A stretch of 45,443 nucleotides of DNA from assembly GCA_910583895.1 (NCBI GenBank), contig CAJTYJ010000026.1, positions 1 through 45,443 of the forward strand, given 5' to 3'. The translations under genes and the position numbers were made by a program. The notes under the pieces are model-generated. The model was not told the DNA's origin, searched no databases, and was given only the letters and a program-made list of their open reading frames with translations. Source of the DNA: an uncultured Lachnospiraceae bacterium (GTDB lineage: Bacteria > Bacillota > Clostridia > Lachnospirales > Lachnospiraceae). Below are positions 15,610-24,845 of this stretch, piece after piece (positions within the stretch are counted from its first letter, which is position 1; each line of letters opens with the position of its first letter).

Positions 15610-17547
15610 ATGAGCCATACATCCTCCAGAAAGAAAAGAAAGAGAAGACCAAAAAAGAAACGGCGGGACATTGGAAGTTTTTTCTTCCGACTGACTCAGT
15701 TCACCATGCTTGGTGTCCTGATTGGTGTCTGCTGGCTCTTCTATCAGACCGGATACATCCAGACAGTGATCAGCCTCCACAAGGAAGCGCAGGCAGTGAT
15801 GGAACAGTCCTCCATTGAAGATTTTAAAGCCAATCAGTCCGGAGAAGTCTACGATGCCGACGGCAACCTGATCGCTCTTCTTAGAAACGACAAAAACATT
15901 GTGTACCTGACTGCTGACGAGATCCCGGATCAGGTCAAAAACGCGTTTGTCAGCATCGAGGACAAACGTTTCTACAAGCACCACGGCTTTGATCCTTTTG
16001 CCATCTTAAGAGCCGCACAGTCCCTGATCACCAAGAACAGTATTACTCAGGGAGGCAGTACCATCACCCAGCAGCTGGCCCGGAATATCTATCTGACCCA
16101 CACCGTCAAGTGGGAACGGAAAGTGGAAGAAATCTTTATCGCCATGGCATTGGAGAACAAGTATTCCAAAGAAGAACTTCTGGAATTTTATATCAACAAT
16201 ATCTATTTTTCCAACGGCTACTACGGAATCCAGGCGGCAAGCCGGGGATATCTTGGCAAAGACGCTGACCAGCTGACCCTTTCCGAGTCTGCTTTTTTAT
16301 GTGCTATTCCAAACAGTCCGGGAAGCTATGATCCTATGACTCATATGGACAATACGCTGAAACGCAGGGATCTGATCCTGAAAAACATGTACAAGGACGG
16401 GATGATCACCGAATCGGAATATGATCAGGCACTGGCTGAGACCATCGCGCTGAATCCTTCCAAACCTTCTTTCACCCGCACCTGGGCACACCCCTATATC
16501 TATGACTGTGCCACCCGTGCACTGATGGAGGCCACCGGGCTGGATTATGACACCTGCCGAGGACAGCTCTACACCGGCGGCTACCGGGTCTATACGTCCA
16601 TCAACATGAATACGCAGGAGCTTCTGCAGCACAGCATTGATGAGCAGCTCTCTGATTACAACACCATGAACAGCAATGGAACCTATGCCCTCCAATCTTC
16701 AGCCACCTGCATCGACAACGCCACCGGTCTTGTGACTGCCATCGTGGGCGGACGCACTCAGGATGACATCCTTCCGGATTACAACCGGGCATTTATGAGT
16801 TTCCGGCAACCCGGAAGTTCCATCAAACCTCTGGTAGTTTACGCGCCGTCGCTGGAGCGCAATTATACCGCCTCCTCCACGGTTATGGACACCAAGGAAG
16901 AAGACGGGCCTGCCAATTCCTCTGATCGCTATGCAGGGGCGATCTCCCTTCGGACTGCCGTAGAACAGTCCAAAAATACAGTGGCCCACAAACTGCTTCG
17001 GGAACTGACCCCCGAAGTTGGCCTTTCCTATCTGCTGGACATGAATTTCTCTTCCATCGAAGAAGAGGATTACAATCTGGCTTCTGCACTGGGCGGGTTT
17101 ACCACCGGTGTCAGTTCTCTGGAAATGACCGCCGGCTATGCCACACTCGCCAACGAGGGTGTCTACCGGCTGCCCACCTGCATCACCATGATCACGGACA
17201 TGGACGGCAATATCATCGTCATGCCGGAGCGCAAGGAGCATCCGGTCTATGAGGCTGATGCCGCCCGGGAGATGACCAACATCCTGGAAGGTGTACTAAC
17301 CCGGGGAACTGCCAGAGGCAAAGGCATCCCGGATATGCCCTGTGCCGGCAAGACCGGTACTACCAATGACAACTATGACGGATGGTTCATCGGTTATTCT
17401 GCTTACTACACCACCGGCGTCTGGGTCGGATTCGATTCCCCCCGGTCCAACAGCGCCCTTTCCGGAGCCACCTACCCGGTGGCCATCTGGCAGGATTTTA
17501 TGACTGCCCTCCACGAAGGACTTTCTCCTATGGATCTAAAGGACTGA
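15610..17547 (+). CDS. Class A penicillin-binding protein (transglycosylase/transpeptidase)
   Basis: This 645-residue enzyme polymerises and cross-links peptidoglycan at the outer membrane face. The start at 15610 (MSHTSSRKKRK) has AAAGGAG directly upstream and gives a very basic cytoplasmic tail followed by one membrane anchor (about residues 28-48). Glycosyltransferase 51 motifs: EDKRFYKHHGFD (catalytic Glu), GGSTITQQLARN and RKVEEIFIAMALE. Transpeptidase motifs: S-S-I-K in RQPGSSIKPLVVY (active Ser), SKN in EQSKNTVA, and KTGTTND. It lacks the long C-terminal extension of its convergent neighbour. It has its own TATAAT promoter and faces the second PBP gene across a terminator cluster. Confidence 0.92.
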   Translation: MSHTSSRKKRKRRPKKKRRDIGSFFFRLTQFTMLGVLIGVCWLFYQTGYIQTVISLHKEAQAVMEQSSIEDFKANQSGEVYDADGNLIALLRNDKNIVYLTADEIPDQVKNAFVSIEDKRFYKHHGFDPFAILRAAQSLITKNSITQGGSTITQQLARNIYLTHTVKWERKVEEIFIAMALENKYSKEELLEFYINNIYFSNGYYGIQAASRGYLGKDADQLTLSESAFLCAIPNSPGSYDPMTHMDNTLKRRDLILKNMYKDGMITESEYDQALAETIALNPSKPSFTRTWAHPYIYDCATRALMEATGLDYDTCRGQLYTGGYRVYTSINMNTQELLQHSIDEQLSDYNTMNSNGTYALQSSATCIDNATGLVTAIVGGRTQDDILPDYNRAFMSFRQPGSSIKPLVVYAPSLERNYTASSTVMDTKEEDGPANSSDRYAGAISLRTAVEQSKNTVAHKLLRELTPEVGLSYLLDMNFSSIEEEDYNLASALGGFTTGVSSLEMTAGYATLANEGVYRLPTCITMITDMDGNIIVMPERKEHPVYEADAAREMTNILEGVLTRGTARGKGIPDMPCAGKTGTTNDNYDGWFIGYSAYYTTGVWVGFDSPRSNSALSGATYPVAIWQDFMTALHEGLSPMDLKD

Positions 17548-17570
17548 TACACCGTTCCAGCATGTGAATA

Positions 17571-17593
17571 AGAATCCTGCTTTGCAGGATTCT
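17571..17593 (+). terminator. Hairpin downstream of the first PBP gene
   Basis: AGAATCCTGC pairs perfectly with GCAGGATTCT around a TTT loop. There is no T tract, so termination efficiency is uncertain. Confidence 0.45.
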
Positions 17594-17597
17594 CCGC

Positions 17598-17702
17598 CTG
17601 CGGCGGGTCGCTCTGGCGACATGTTACCTTTCCGCCGCAGTGCGATCCTGCCCGGAGGGCTTTTTATATCATAGGGAAGTTCGGAGGACTTTCCTGTGAT
17701 AT
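17598..17702 (+). repeat. Intergenic structured element (two hairpins)
   Basis: CTGCGGCGG (17598) pairs with CCGCCGCAG (17632). A second, 15-pair hairpin runs from ATATCATAGGGAAGT (17666) to ACTTTCCTGTGATAT (ending 17702). The composition resembles intergenic repeats I recall in Lachnospiraceae genomes, but no second copy occurs in this window. Confidence 0.4.
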
Positions 17703-17745
17703 GAAAAAGAGGCTGACGCAGATGCGTGACAGCCTCCTTTTTGTT
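17703..17745 (-). terminator. Bidirectional terminator between the convergent PBP genes
   Basis: GAGGCTG (17709-17715) pairs with CAGCCTC (17730-17736), extended inward by ACGCA/TGCGT. It is flanked by AAAAA on the left and TTTTTG on the right, so it works for either direction. It lies just past the stop of the second PBP gene. Confidence 0.75.
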
Positions 17746-17751
17746 TTGTTT

Positions 17752-20541
17752 TTACTCTCCTCCCGCACCGGGGATTCCTTCAACCCCTGTAGGAGGTACT
17801 CCCGCATTGGGATCCACCCCTGTATTGGGATCCACGCCAGCGTTTGGATCCGGCACTGCATTGGGATCGACAGCATTGGGATCCACCGCATTCGGATCAC
17901 CAGCGTTTGGATCTACTGCATTCGGATCCGGTGCTGCCCCGGGATTGCCGCCCAGTTCGTACTCACTGGGCACATACACGCCGCCTGTATGAAGCGTACA
18001 GGTAGCAGACGGCAGGTTGGAACCGATTCCGTAAGCCGTGTCCAGTGTCACCGCCTCTGCCACTCCCTGCTGCATGGCCGGAAGTGTAACCTTTGCCTGA
18101 GGTACCCGGTTGGGACACATACTGGTGGCCAAAAGTCCCGTATCCACGCAGACACTGACCGCCACATGGTGATCGCACACCTCCGTGGGCTGCTTGCCCT
18201 CCACAAAATACTCATTGCGGACAATACCGGCCCTTCCATCGGCATCGCACAAACCTCCCACAGCCAGCTTACCGGATTTGGTACAGATTACACACTGCAC
18301 CAGACCGGCCGGTTTATCGAAATCCTTGTTCTCCAGTCCTTCATGGATGCGCCCCATGACCGTACTCCACAGCTTCTTGTGGAAATTCCGCTCGGCACTG
18401 TCCAGACCATGCTTATATCCACTGTTGTCATAGCCTACCCAGATCCCGGCAGTATAGTAGGGCGTCATTCCCTCAAACCACACATCCAGGTTGTCAGAAG
18501 TAGTACCGGTCTTGCCCGCGGTTGTCATGCCATTGACTCTTGCAGGTGCTCCAGTACCGCCCGCCCCATTGACCACATCCTTCATACAGTCAATCAAAAG
18601 CCATGCATTCTGCTTGGAGATCACCTGGGTAGTCTCAGGCTCATTATCCAGTACCACATTGCCGTCGTTGTCCACCACTTTGGTGTACAGCCTTGGTTCG
18701 ATGTAGCTGCCGCCATTGGCGATGGATGCATAGGCAGCCGTCAGTTCCAGATTGGATACTCCGTTGGTCAGTCCGCCCAGAGCCGCAGACTGGTTGTAGT
18801 CCGCATTGGGTCCTTCCAGCTCAAGAGAGGTAAAGCCGAACCGAAGCAGATAATCCACGGCCACCGTGGGCGTCACGTCTGTGATCGTCTTTACCGCCAT
18901 GATATTCATGGAACGGGTGATCCCTTCCCGAATCGTCGTCCATCCGCGGTAGGGGGTATTCTTGTCCCAGTTTTTCACCAGACGGCCCTGCCGTCCGCCT
19001 TCATTGTAGGCAAAGGGGCCATCATACTGAACCGTGCCCGGCCCGTAACCAAGGGCCTCGAAAGCCGGTGCATAGGAAGCAACTACTTTGAACGTGGAAC
19101 CCGGATTGCGGTATGCCCCCGAAGCCCGGTTCAGCGTCCGGTTTCCGGTCTTCTCCCCTCTTCCGCCGATCATGGCCACCACCTCTCCGGTACTGTGGTT
19201 CATGATCACCATGGAAGCCTGGGGCTGTATGATAAACTCGCAGCGCTCATATACCGTGTCCTCGTCCGTGATCCCAAGCGTCGCCACATACTCGTCGATA
19301 GCCGCCTGGGCTTCCTCTTCTGTATTGTACAGAATCTCGTAATCCTTATTCGACTGTTTAAAATAAGAAGCCAGCATCTCCTGGCTGTAATTCTTTGTCT
19401 CTCCGTCCTCGCTCACCACACTGAGCGCCCACTCAAGGCCTACCTTGCTGTTTTCCGGAAAATTTTCCGGATTGGAAAATTCATGATCCAGGATTTCCTG
19501 AATCTTCGGATCCTGCGTGGAATAGATCTTCAGGCCGCTGCTGTACAGCGCATTGAACGCCTGGGTCTCGGAATACCCCGCCTTCTCTACCAGATCCTTG
19601 CGCACCTGGTTGGTCACTTCATCCACAAAATAGGAATTGACTGTACTGGTGGATTCCGATTCTTCGTTGTACTCCCGGATCCGGGAATACACATCATCCG
19701 CCATGGCATCCTCATATTTTTTCTGAGAGATATAGCCTTGCTCCAGCATATTCTGAAGCACCAGGGTACGCCGGTCCGAATTATCCTTCGGGTGGCTGAT
19801 GGGATTATAAGCACTGGGACTTTTGGTGATGGCCGCCAGCACCGACGCCTCCGACAGGGTCAATTCACTGACATTCTTTCCGAAATACCGGTTGGACGCT
19901 GCCTGAACCCCTAAGGAATTCTGTCCTAAATTAATGGTATTCAGATAGCTCTCCAAAATCTCGTCCTTGGTCATAACCTCTTCCAGCTTGACCGCCAGAT
20001 ACTGCTCCTGAAGCTTTCGTTCCACTTTTTCCGCAAAATTACTCTCGGACATAAAGTCAAAAACATTGTTCTTCAGCAGCTGCTGGGTGATCGTGCTGGC
20101 GCCCTCCGTCCTTTTAAAACCGGTGGCCACGCCCTTAACCCCTGCACGAATGATTCCTTTTAAGTCAATTCCATTGTGCTCATAAAAACGCTCATCCTCA
20201 ATGGCAATAAATGCCTCCTGCACATGCTGAGGAATATTGTCAATCTTTACGTAGGTCCGGTTGGTCCCTTCCGCAATCAATTCTGCCGTTTTGTTGCCTT
20301 CCGCGTCATATACTGTAGATTTATAGCCCCTTGGCAGTACACTCGCGCTTGTGATATCCGGTGCATTCTCGATGACACCCTTTATGATTCCGATGCCGCC
20401 GCACAGCCCTGCAACTCCCACTGCGATGACCAGCACCAGCAGTGTCTTCAGAAAGACCACACCTACCTTTTTACCCATCCGGGCTTTATTGGATTTCAGT
20501 GCCTTTTGCTTCCTGGAGGTGCCTTTTTTACTGTAATTCAT
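17752..20541 (-). CDS. Class A penicillin-binding protein with a DPNA-repeat tail
   Basis: This is a 929-residue bifunctional PBP. It has a basic cytoplasmic tail, one anchor (about residues 30-55, VGVVFLKTLLVLVIAVGVAG), then GT51 motifs EDERFYEHNGID, GASTITQQLLKNN and RKLQEQYLAVKLEE. Transpeptidase motifs: STFK in NPGSTFKVVA, SMN in ITRSMNIMAVK, and KTGTTSD. A Cys-containing region typical of clostridial PBP1a follows (CVICTKSGKLAVGGLCD, CDHHVAVSVC). The last ~60 residues are a low-complexity DPNA/V repeat tail ending PGAGGE, probably an extended surface linker. AAAGGAGG precedes the ATG. The gene lies downstream of ctpA in the same direction but has its own promoter. Confidence 0.93.
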   Translation of the reverse strand: MNYSKKGTSRKQKALKSNKARMGKKVGVVFLKTLLVLVIAVGVAGLCGGIGIIKGVIENAPDITSASVLPRGYKSTVYDAEGNKTAELIAEGTNRTYVKIDNIPQHVQEAFIAIEDERFYEHNGIDLKGIIRAGVKGVATGFKRTEGASTITQQLLKNNVFDFMSESNFAEKVERKLQEQYLAVKLEEVMTKDEILESYLNTINLGQNSLGVQAASNRYFGKNVSELTLSEASVLAAITKSPSAYNPISHPKDNSDRRTLVLQNMLEQGYISQKKYEDAMADDVYSRIREYNEESESTSTVNSYFVDEVTNQVRKDLVEKAGYSETQAFNALYSSGLKIYSTQDPKIQEILDHEFSNPENFPENSKVGLEWALSVVSEDGETKNYSQEMLASYFKQSNKDYEILYNTEEEAQAAIDEYVATLGITDEDTVYERCEFIIQPQASMVIMNHSTGEVVAMIGGRGEKTGNRTLNRASGAYRNPGSTFKVVASYAPAFEALGYGPGTVQYDGPFAYNEGGRQGRLVKNWDKNTPYRGWTTIREGITRSMNIMAVKTITDVTPTVAVDYLLRFGFTSLELEGPNADYNQSAALGGLTNGVSNLELTAAYASIANGGSYIEPRLYTKVVDNDGNVVLDNEPETTQVISKQNAWLLIDCMKDVVNGAGGTGAPARVNGMTTAGKTGTTSDNLDVWFEGMTPYYTAGIWVGYDNSGYKHGLDSAERNFHKKLWSTVMGRIHEGLENKDFDKPAGLVQCVICTKSGKLAVGGLCDADGRAGIVRNEYFVEGKQPTEVCDHHVAVSVCVDTGLLATSMCPNRVPQAKVTLPAMQQGVAEAVTLDTAYGIGSNLPSATCTLHTGGVYVPSEYELGGNPGAAPDPNAVDPNAGDPNAVDPNAVDPNAVPDPNAGVDPNTGVDPNAGVPPTGVEGIPGAGGE

Positions 20542-20565
20542 CTGTCAGCCTCCTTTATCCTGTCT

Positions 20566-20594
20566 ATTATAGCAAAGTTGTTCCCGCAAATAAA
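20566..20594 (-). promoter_or_regulatory. Promoter of the second PBP gene
   Basis: Minus strand TTTATT (20594-20589), 17-base spacer, perfect TATAAT (20571-20566), about 25 bases before the start codon. Confidence 0.5.
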
Positions 20595-20610
20595 GGAAAA
20601 AGTTCTTAAA

Positions 20611-20645
20611 TTTTTAACAGGAGCCGAATCACCCCGGCTCCTGTT
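20611..20645 (-). terminator. Terminator after ctpA
   Basis: AACAGGAGCCG pairs with CGGCTCCTGTT, 11 pairs, followed on the minus strand by AAAAATTT. It separates the ftsE-ftsX-ctpA unit from the PBP gene. Confidence 0.7.
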
Positions 20646-20660
20646 TATTATCTGCTGCAG

Positions 20661-21839
20661 TTACTGACTTAATACTTCGATTGCCTTTAAAAGCTGTACA
20701 TCTTCCTCGGATTCTGCCTCCGGCTCCAACACAATGTCCGGCGCAATCCCCACTTCATGGATATTATTGCCCGCAGGCGTATAATAGCGGGACACCGTGA
20801 TCTTGATCGCCGAACCGTCCTGCAGCGGGAAAAGACTTTGTACAATCCCCTTTCCGAAAGTCTGGGTTCCGATCAGCGTTCCCACTCCATAATCTTTGAT
20901 CGCTCCGGCAAAGATCTCAGACGCGCTGGCGCTGTTGCCGTTGACCAGTACCGCCATGTCTCCCCCGAAGTAATGTTCCGCATCCGAAGTCTCCTCCTGA
21001 CGGTTTCCGTATTTATCTTCTGTATATACGATCACTCCTTCCGGAAGCAGCCGGTCTAAAATCGTGCAGGTCACATCCACAAGCCCTCCTCCGTTGTCCC
21101 GAAGGTCGATGATCAGTTTCTTCATCCCCTGGGCTTCCAGTGCTTCCAAAGCCCCTATAAACTGCTCATCCGTCACATCGTCAAACTCTGTAATCTCAAT
21201 ATAACCGATCTCCCCTTCCATCATCCGGCTCTCCACGGTGGGAACCTCAATACTTCTGCGGGTAATGGACAGGTCAATCACATCGGTGCCTCTTAGGATA
21301 CTAAGTTCCACCGAAGTCCCCTCTTCTCCCTTCAGATCTGTCACCACCAAAGACAAATCCTTTCCGGTCACTTCCTCCCCTTTTACCTTGTAGAGAATAT
21401 CATCGGTCTGCATCCCCGCTTCTGCCGCGGGAGAACCGTCAAAAGCCCGGACCACCGTGATGATCCCCGTCTTGTAGTCCTGGGACAGCATCGCCCCGAT
21501 GCCGCTGTAGCTTCCGTTGGAGGACTCCATAAAGCTTGCGTACTCCTCCGGCGTATAATATCCGGTGTACACATCCCCAAGGCCTGCCAGCTGCCCTTTG
21601 TAAATTCCGTTCTCCACATCTTCCTCTTCATAATCAAAGAGATAATACTGCTCAATATACTGGTTCAGTTCTTCGATCTTGGCATCAATCCTCGCCGCGT
21701 CATTCGTACTTCCACCACCCAAAAAACCGGGGAGAAGACGAGCCGCTGCGCAGCCGGTCAGGCCAAAGGCCAGCACGGCAAGCAGGATCCCGCTCAAAAG
21801 CCCCTTCCGAAAGGAAGAATTCTTCCTGTGCTCTTCCAT
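20661..21839 (-). CDS. ctpA: Carboxy-terminal processing protease, S41 family
   Basis: This 392-residue extracytoplasmic protease has a PDZ domain. The start at 21839 (MEEHRKNSSFRKG) is chosen because GAAGGAG lies 10 nt ahead; the frame extends 21 codons further without a ribosome site as good. One N-terminal hydrophobic segment (LLSGILLAVLAFGLTGC) ends in a lipobox-like Leu-Thr-Gly-Cys, so it may be a lipoprotein. The PDZ region spans about residues 85-170 (IGAMLSQ, DGSPAAEAGMQTDDIL). The catalytic Ser/Lys pair is in NGNSASASEIFAG and TFGKGIVQ. It lies 76 bp downstream of ftsX. FtsEX commonly controls peptidoglycan hydrolases, and CtpB-type proteases accompany ftsEX in Bacillus. Confidence 0.9.
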   Translation of the reverse strand: MEEHRKNSSFRKGLLSGILLAVLAFGLTGCAAARLLPGFLGGGSTNDAARIDAKIEELNQYIEQYYLFDYEEEDVENGIYKGQLAGLGDVYTGYYTPEEYASFMESSNGSYSGIGAMLSQDYKTGIITVVRAFDGSPAAEAGMQTDDILYKVKGEEVTGKDLSLVVTDLKGEEGTSVELSILRGTDVIDLSITRRSIEVPTVESRMMEGEIGYIEITEFDDVTDEQFIGALEALEAQGMKKLIIDLRDNGGGLVDVTCTILDRLLPEGVIVYTEDKYGNRQEETSDAEHYFGGDMAVLVNGNSASASEIFAGAIKDYGVGTLIGTQTFGKGIVQSLFPLQDGSAIKITVSRYYTPAGNNIHEVGIAPDIVLEPEAESEEDVQLLKAIEVLSQ

Positions 21840-21915
21840 ATCACCATCACTCCTTCTTTTCTTCCTTATCATTCTATGTAGGCATCCGTTCCGATCATTC
21901 AAAGGATTTTTGCTT

Positions 21916-22824
21916 TTACACTTTCAGATGCCGCTGGGTCGTAAAGATACTTCCGAAAAAGCCGATGCCCACACCCAGAGCCATGCCGACCGGCAGAAGC
22001 GTCCGGAACAGTTCGTTCACCTGCAAAAACTTCAGCACTTCCGTCAGCATCCCAAACTTCACTGCGATGTACAGGATCATCCGGTTATACAGATAGTACA
22101 GAATGCTGAGGGGAATCGCCGCCCCCACCAGACCGATCACCACACCCTCGATCAAAAACGGCGCCTTGATAAAGGAATTTTTAGCCCCGATCAGGCGCAT
22201 AATACCAATCTCCTCCTTGCGGACGGAGATACCGATGGCCACTGTATTGCTGATCAAAAAGACAGACACCGCCAGAAGCAGCGCAATGATCGTCACAGAC
22301 ACATAACTTACCAGACGGTTAAATCCTGTCAGCATATCAGCCAGCGCATCCGACCGGTTGATCTTGCGGATATGTTCCATGGATTCTATATAAGCCACCA
22401 GGTCCTCCTGCTGGGCCACATCGTTCATATAGATCTCCAGATTCGCATGGTTGGCAAGGGGATTGTCTTCCTCAAATCCCTCCGCCAGCTCCGGCGCGTC
22501 CTGAAAATAAATCTCTTTGTAACTCTTCCAGGCCTCTTCCGCCGACACGACCACCACCTGCCGGACTTCTGCTCGCATTGTAAGCTGTTCCGCCGCCTTT
22601 AGAATGTCTGCTTCTGAGGTTTCCTTCTCAAAGAAAACCGTGATGGCCACACCTTCTTCCACTTCCCTTACCATATGCTGAAAATTCTGTACCATACAGA
22701 AAAAGATGCCAAACATAAAAATACATGCAGACATGGTGGCCATGGATGCAAGGGAAAAAAGTTTATTTCTCCAGATGTTTTTAAAGCCCTGCTGCAGGCA
22801 GTATCCAATCGTACTCAGTCTCAT
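21916..22824 (-). CDS. ftsX: Cell division protein FtsX, membrane subunit
   Basis: This 302-residue protein forms an ABC-type complex with FtsE that transmits ATP hydrolysis to extracellular peptidoglycan hydrolases. It has an N-terminal cytoplasmic stretch (YCLQQGFKNIWRNKLFSLAS), TM1 at about 22-45, an extracellular domain of about 110 residues (VFFEKETSEADILKAAEQL), then three C-terminal spans with the MacB/FtsX-like LIGAKNSFIKAPFLIEGVVIG segment. The start codon overlaps the ftsE stop as ATGA, indicating coupled translation. Confidence 0.95.
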   Translation of the reverse strand: MRLSTIGYCLQQGFKNIWRNKLFSLASMATMSACIFMFGIFFCMVQNFQHMVREVEEGVAITVFFEKETSEADILKAAEQLTMRAEVRQVVVVSAEEAWKSYKEIYFQDAPELAEGFEEDNPLANHANLEIYMNDVAQQEDLVAYIESMEHIRKINRSDALADMLTGFNRLVSYVSVTIIALLLAVSVFLISNTVAIGISVRKEEIGIMRLIGAKNSFIKAPFLIEGVVIGLVGAAIPLSILYYLYNRMILYIAVKFGMLTEVLKFLQVNELFRTLLPVGMALGVGIGFFGSIFTTQRHLKV

Positions 22825-23501
22825 CCAATATACCCGCTTTCTCTTTCATCTCCTACGATGATCCCCTTCTGCAGCCGGATCACCCTCTTTTTCAGGGTAT
22901 TTACGATATCCTGGTCATGGGTAACCACCACCACCGTAGTCCCTCTGGCATTGATCTCCTCCAGAAGCTTCATGATCTCCCGGGAGGTCTTAGGATCCAG
23001 ATTTCCCGTAGGCTCATCGGCCAATAAGATATCCGGACTGTTCACCAGTGCTCTTGCAAGAGCCACTCTCTGCTGCTCGCCTCCGGATAGCTGTCTGGGA
23101 TAAGACTTGTATTTTTCTGCCAGCCCCACCAGAGAAAGCATGGCCGGCACGCTTTTTTTAATCTCCTTGGTGGGAGTCACAATCACTCTCTGGGCAAAAG
23201 CCACGTTTTCATATACGTTCCGGTCCTTCAAAAGCCGGAAATCCTGAAACACGCAGCCGATCTTCCTCCGGTACTTGGGAATCGCCCCTCTCCTCATGCG
23301 GGCAAGATTCATACCGTTTACACGAATACTGCCTTCCGTTGGTTCCAGTTCCTTTAAAAGGAGCTTGATCAATGTGGATTTGCCGGATCCGCTGTCTCCC
23401 ACAATGAACACAAACTCCCCTCTTTTAATGTGAAGACTTATCCCATTGATGGCACCCACCCCGTTGGGATAAGACTTCACAACTCGTTCCAATACAATCA
23501 T
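22821..23501 (-). CDS. ftsE: Cell division ATP-binding protein FtsE
   Basis: This is a 226-residue ABC ATPase. The start is placed at the third-codon ATG (23501, MIVLERVVKSYPNG) because AGGAGG directly abuts the first ATG (23507) and is correctly spaced only for the later one. Walker A is GDSGSGKST; the Q-loop is in CVFQDFRLL; the signature is QLSGGEQQRVALARAL; Walker B is ILLADEPTGNLD; the H-loop is VVVVTHDQD. It is first of ftsE-ftsX-ctpA and sits 27 bp downstream of the PucR/CdaR-type regulator. Confidence 0.95.
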   Translation of the reverse strand: MIVLERVVKSYPNGVGAINGISLHIKRGEFVFIVGDSGSGKSTLIKLLLKELEPTEGSIRVNGMNLARMRRGAIPKYRRKIGCVFQDFRLLKDRNVYENVAFAQRVIVTPTKEIKKSVPAMLSLVGLAEKYKSYPRQLSGGEQQRVALARALVNSPDILLADEPTGNLDPKTSREIMKLLEEINARGTTVVVVTHDQDIVNTLKKRVIRLQKGIIVGDERESGYIG

Positions 23502-23527
23502 GGACATCCTCCTGTATTTTATAAAGC

Positions 23528-24616
23528 TTAGTAATCCAGAGTCTCCATATACTTCATATATCTGACCACCATCAAGGCAATCTTGAAAGTGATCGCATCT
23601 TCAAACACCCGCAGATCAAGACCTGTGGACTTCTGCAGCTTGTCCAGACGATACACCAGTGTATTCCGGTGAATATAAAGCTGCCTGGAGGTCTCTGAAA
23701 CATTCAGGCTGTTCTCAAAAAATTTATTGATCGTCGTCAGTGTCTCCTCATCAAAATCGTCCGGCGATCTGCCGTCAAAAATCTCACGGATGAACATCTT
23801 GCACAGAGGTATGGGCAGCTGATAGATCAGCCTTCCGATCCCAAGTGAACTGTAGGCAATGATATCCCGGTCGTCGAAAAAAATCTTCCCCACATCCAGT
23901 GCCATGCGCGCTTCTTTATAGGAGCGGGACACTTCCTTGATCTCGCCGACAATGGTACCCAGAGCCACATGGACCTCTTCCGAATCCAGCACGGATACCA
24001 CTTCCTTCATCTCCTGGGCTGCCTTGATCATCTCTGCGTAGCCCTCCCCCGGCGCGAGCTCCTTGACGACGATGACGTTCTTCTCATCCACAGCCGTGAC
24101 AAAATCCCTGGACTTGGAACCAAAATGGCTGCGCACACTGTCCAGGGCCATATTTACTTTTTCCCGATTGCTCTCTATAATGAATACTACCCGGCGCACT
24201 TCCGTCATAATATGCAGCTTCTTGGCCCGGTTGTAGATATCCACTAAAAGCAGATTGTCCAGAAGCAGGTTCTTGATAAAGTTGTCTTTATCAAACCGCT
24301 CCTTATATGCAGTCAGCAGGCAGGAAAGCTGAAAAGCCGCCAGCTTTCCAACCATATACACATCATCACTTGCACCTTTTGCCAGCAGAATATATTCTAA
24401 CTGATTGTCATCAAACACCTTGAAAAACTGATATCCATGCACTACCTGGCTGTCCGCGGGCGAAGCAATGAAGGCGGCCGCCTCACTGCTTAAATCTTCC
24501 GGCTGCTGCTCAGTGGAAGCGAGCATCTGGCCTTCCATATCCAGAATACAAAGATCCACTCTGGTAATCTCCCTCAGCCCGTCGATGGTGTTTTGAAGTA
24601 TCTGGTTTGAAATCAT
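23528..24616 (-). CDS. PucR/CdaR-type transcriptional regulator
   Basis: This is a 362-residue cytosolic regulator. The N-terminal ~150 residues form a sensor-like domain opening with DGLREITRVDLCILDMEGQM, as in CdaR-family proteins. The C-terminal ~60 residues carry the PucR helix-turn-helix: NVSETSRQLYIHRNTLVYRL followed by DKLQKSTGLDLR. CdaR itself senses sugar diacids, but many clostridial homologues have unknown ligands. Only 26 bp separate it from ftsE, so it is probably the first gene of the division unit. No permease or catabolic gene adjoins it. AAAGGAGAGG precedes the ATG. A TATAAT-like -10 is at 24707-24712. Confidence 0.85.
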   Translation of the reverse strand: MISNQILQNTIDGLREITRVDLCILDMEGQMLASTEQQPEDLSSEAAAFIASPADSQVVHGYQFFKVFDDNQLEYILLAKGASDDVYMVGKLAAFQLSCLLTAYKERFDKDNFIKNLLLDNLLLVDIYNRAKKLHIMTEVRRVVFIIESNREKVNMALDSVRSHFGSKSRDFVTAVDEKNVIVVKELAPGEGYAEMIKAAQEMKEVVSVLDSEEVHVALGTIVGEIKEVSRSYKEARMALDVGKIFFDDRDIIAYSSLGIGRLIYQLPIPLCKMFIREIFDGRSPDDFDEETLTTINKFFENSLNVSETSRQLYIHRNTLVYRLDKLQKSTGLDLRVFEDAITFKIALMVVRYMKYMETLDY

Positions 24617-24706
24617 AAGCCCTCTCCTTTAATGTAATCGCATTGTGCAAACTCCCTTTAAAACATCACCAAAGACACACATTGATTATGCAGATTTTAA
24701 ATACCT

Positions 24707-24729
24707 ATTATATATAGTAATGCAAAATG
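24707..24729 (-). promoter_or_regulatory. Possible promoter of the regulator-ftsEX-ctpA unit
   Basis: A perfect minus-strand TATAAT (24712-24707) lies about 90 bases before the start codon. The best -35 candidates nearby (TTGGCA or TTTTGG) have suboptimal spacing or match. Confidence 0.4.
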
Positions 24730-24845
24730 CCAAAAAAAGAAAGAGGTTTTTTGTGCAAATTTTCTCTTTTTTGAGATGACGCACATAAAATCAGACATTC
24801 TTTCATAGGTTATAACCAAGAATCTTCTATCGCAGGAGCTTCACC

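Noticed and set aside
15340..17547. 735-residue version of the first PBP
   Set aside because: The upstream 90 codons cross the TATAAT promoter. AAAGGAG sits right before the 15610 ATG.
17701..19914. 737-codon open frame on the plus strand
   Set aside because: It is antisense to the PBP gene, which shows all GT51 and transpeptidase motifs. The plus frame is His/Arg/Cys-rich with no family features.
23501..23507. FtsE start two codons upstream
   Set aside because: AGGAGG directly abuts that ATG, leaving no spacing; the 23501 ATG is at the right distance.
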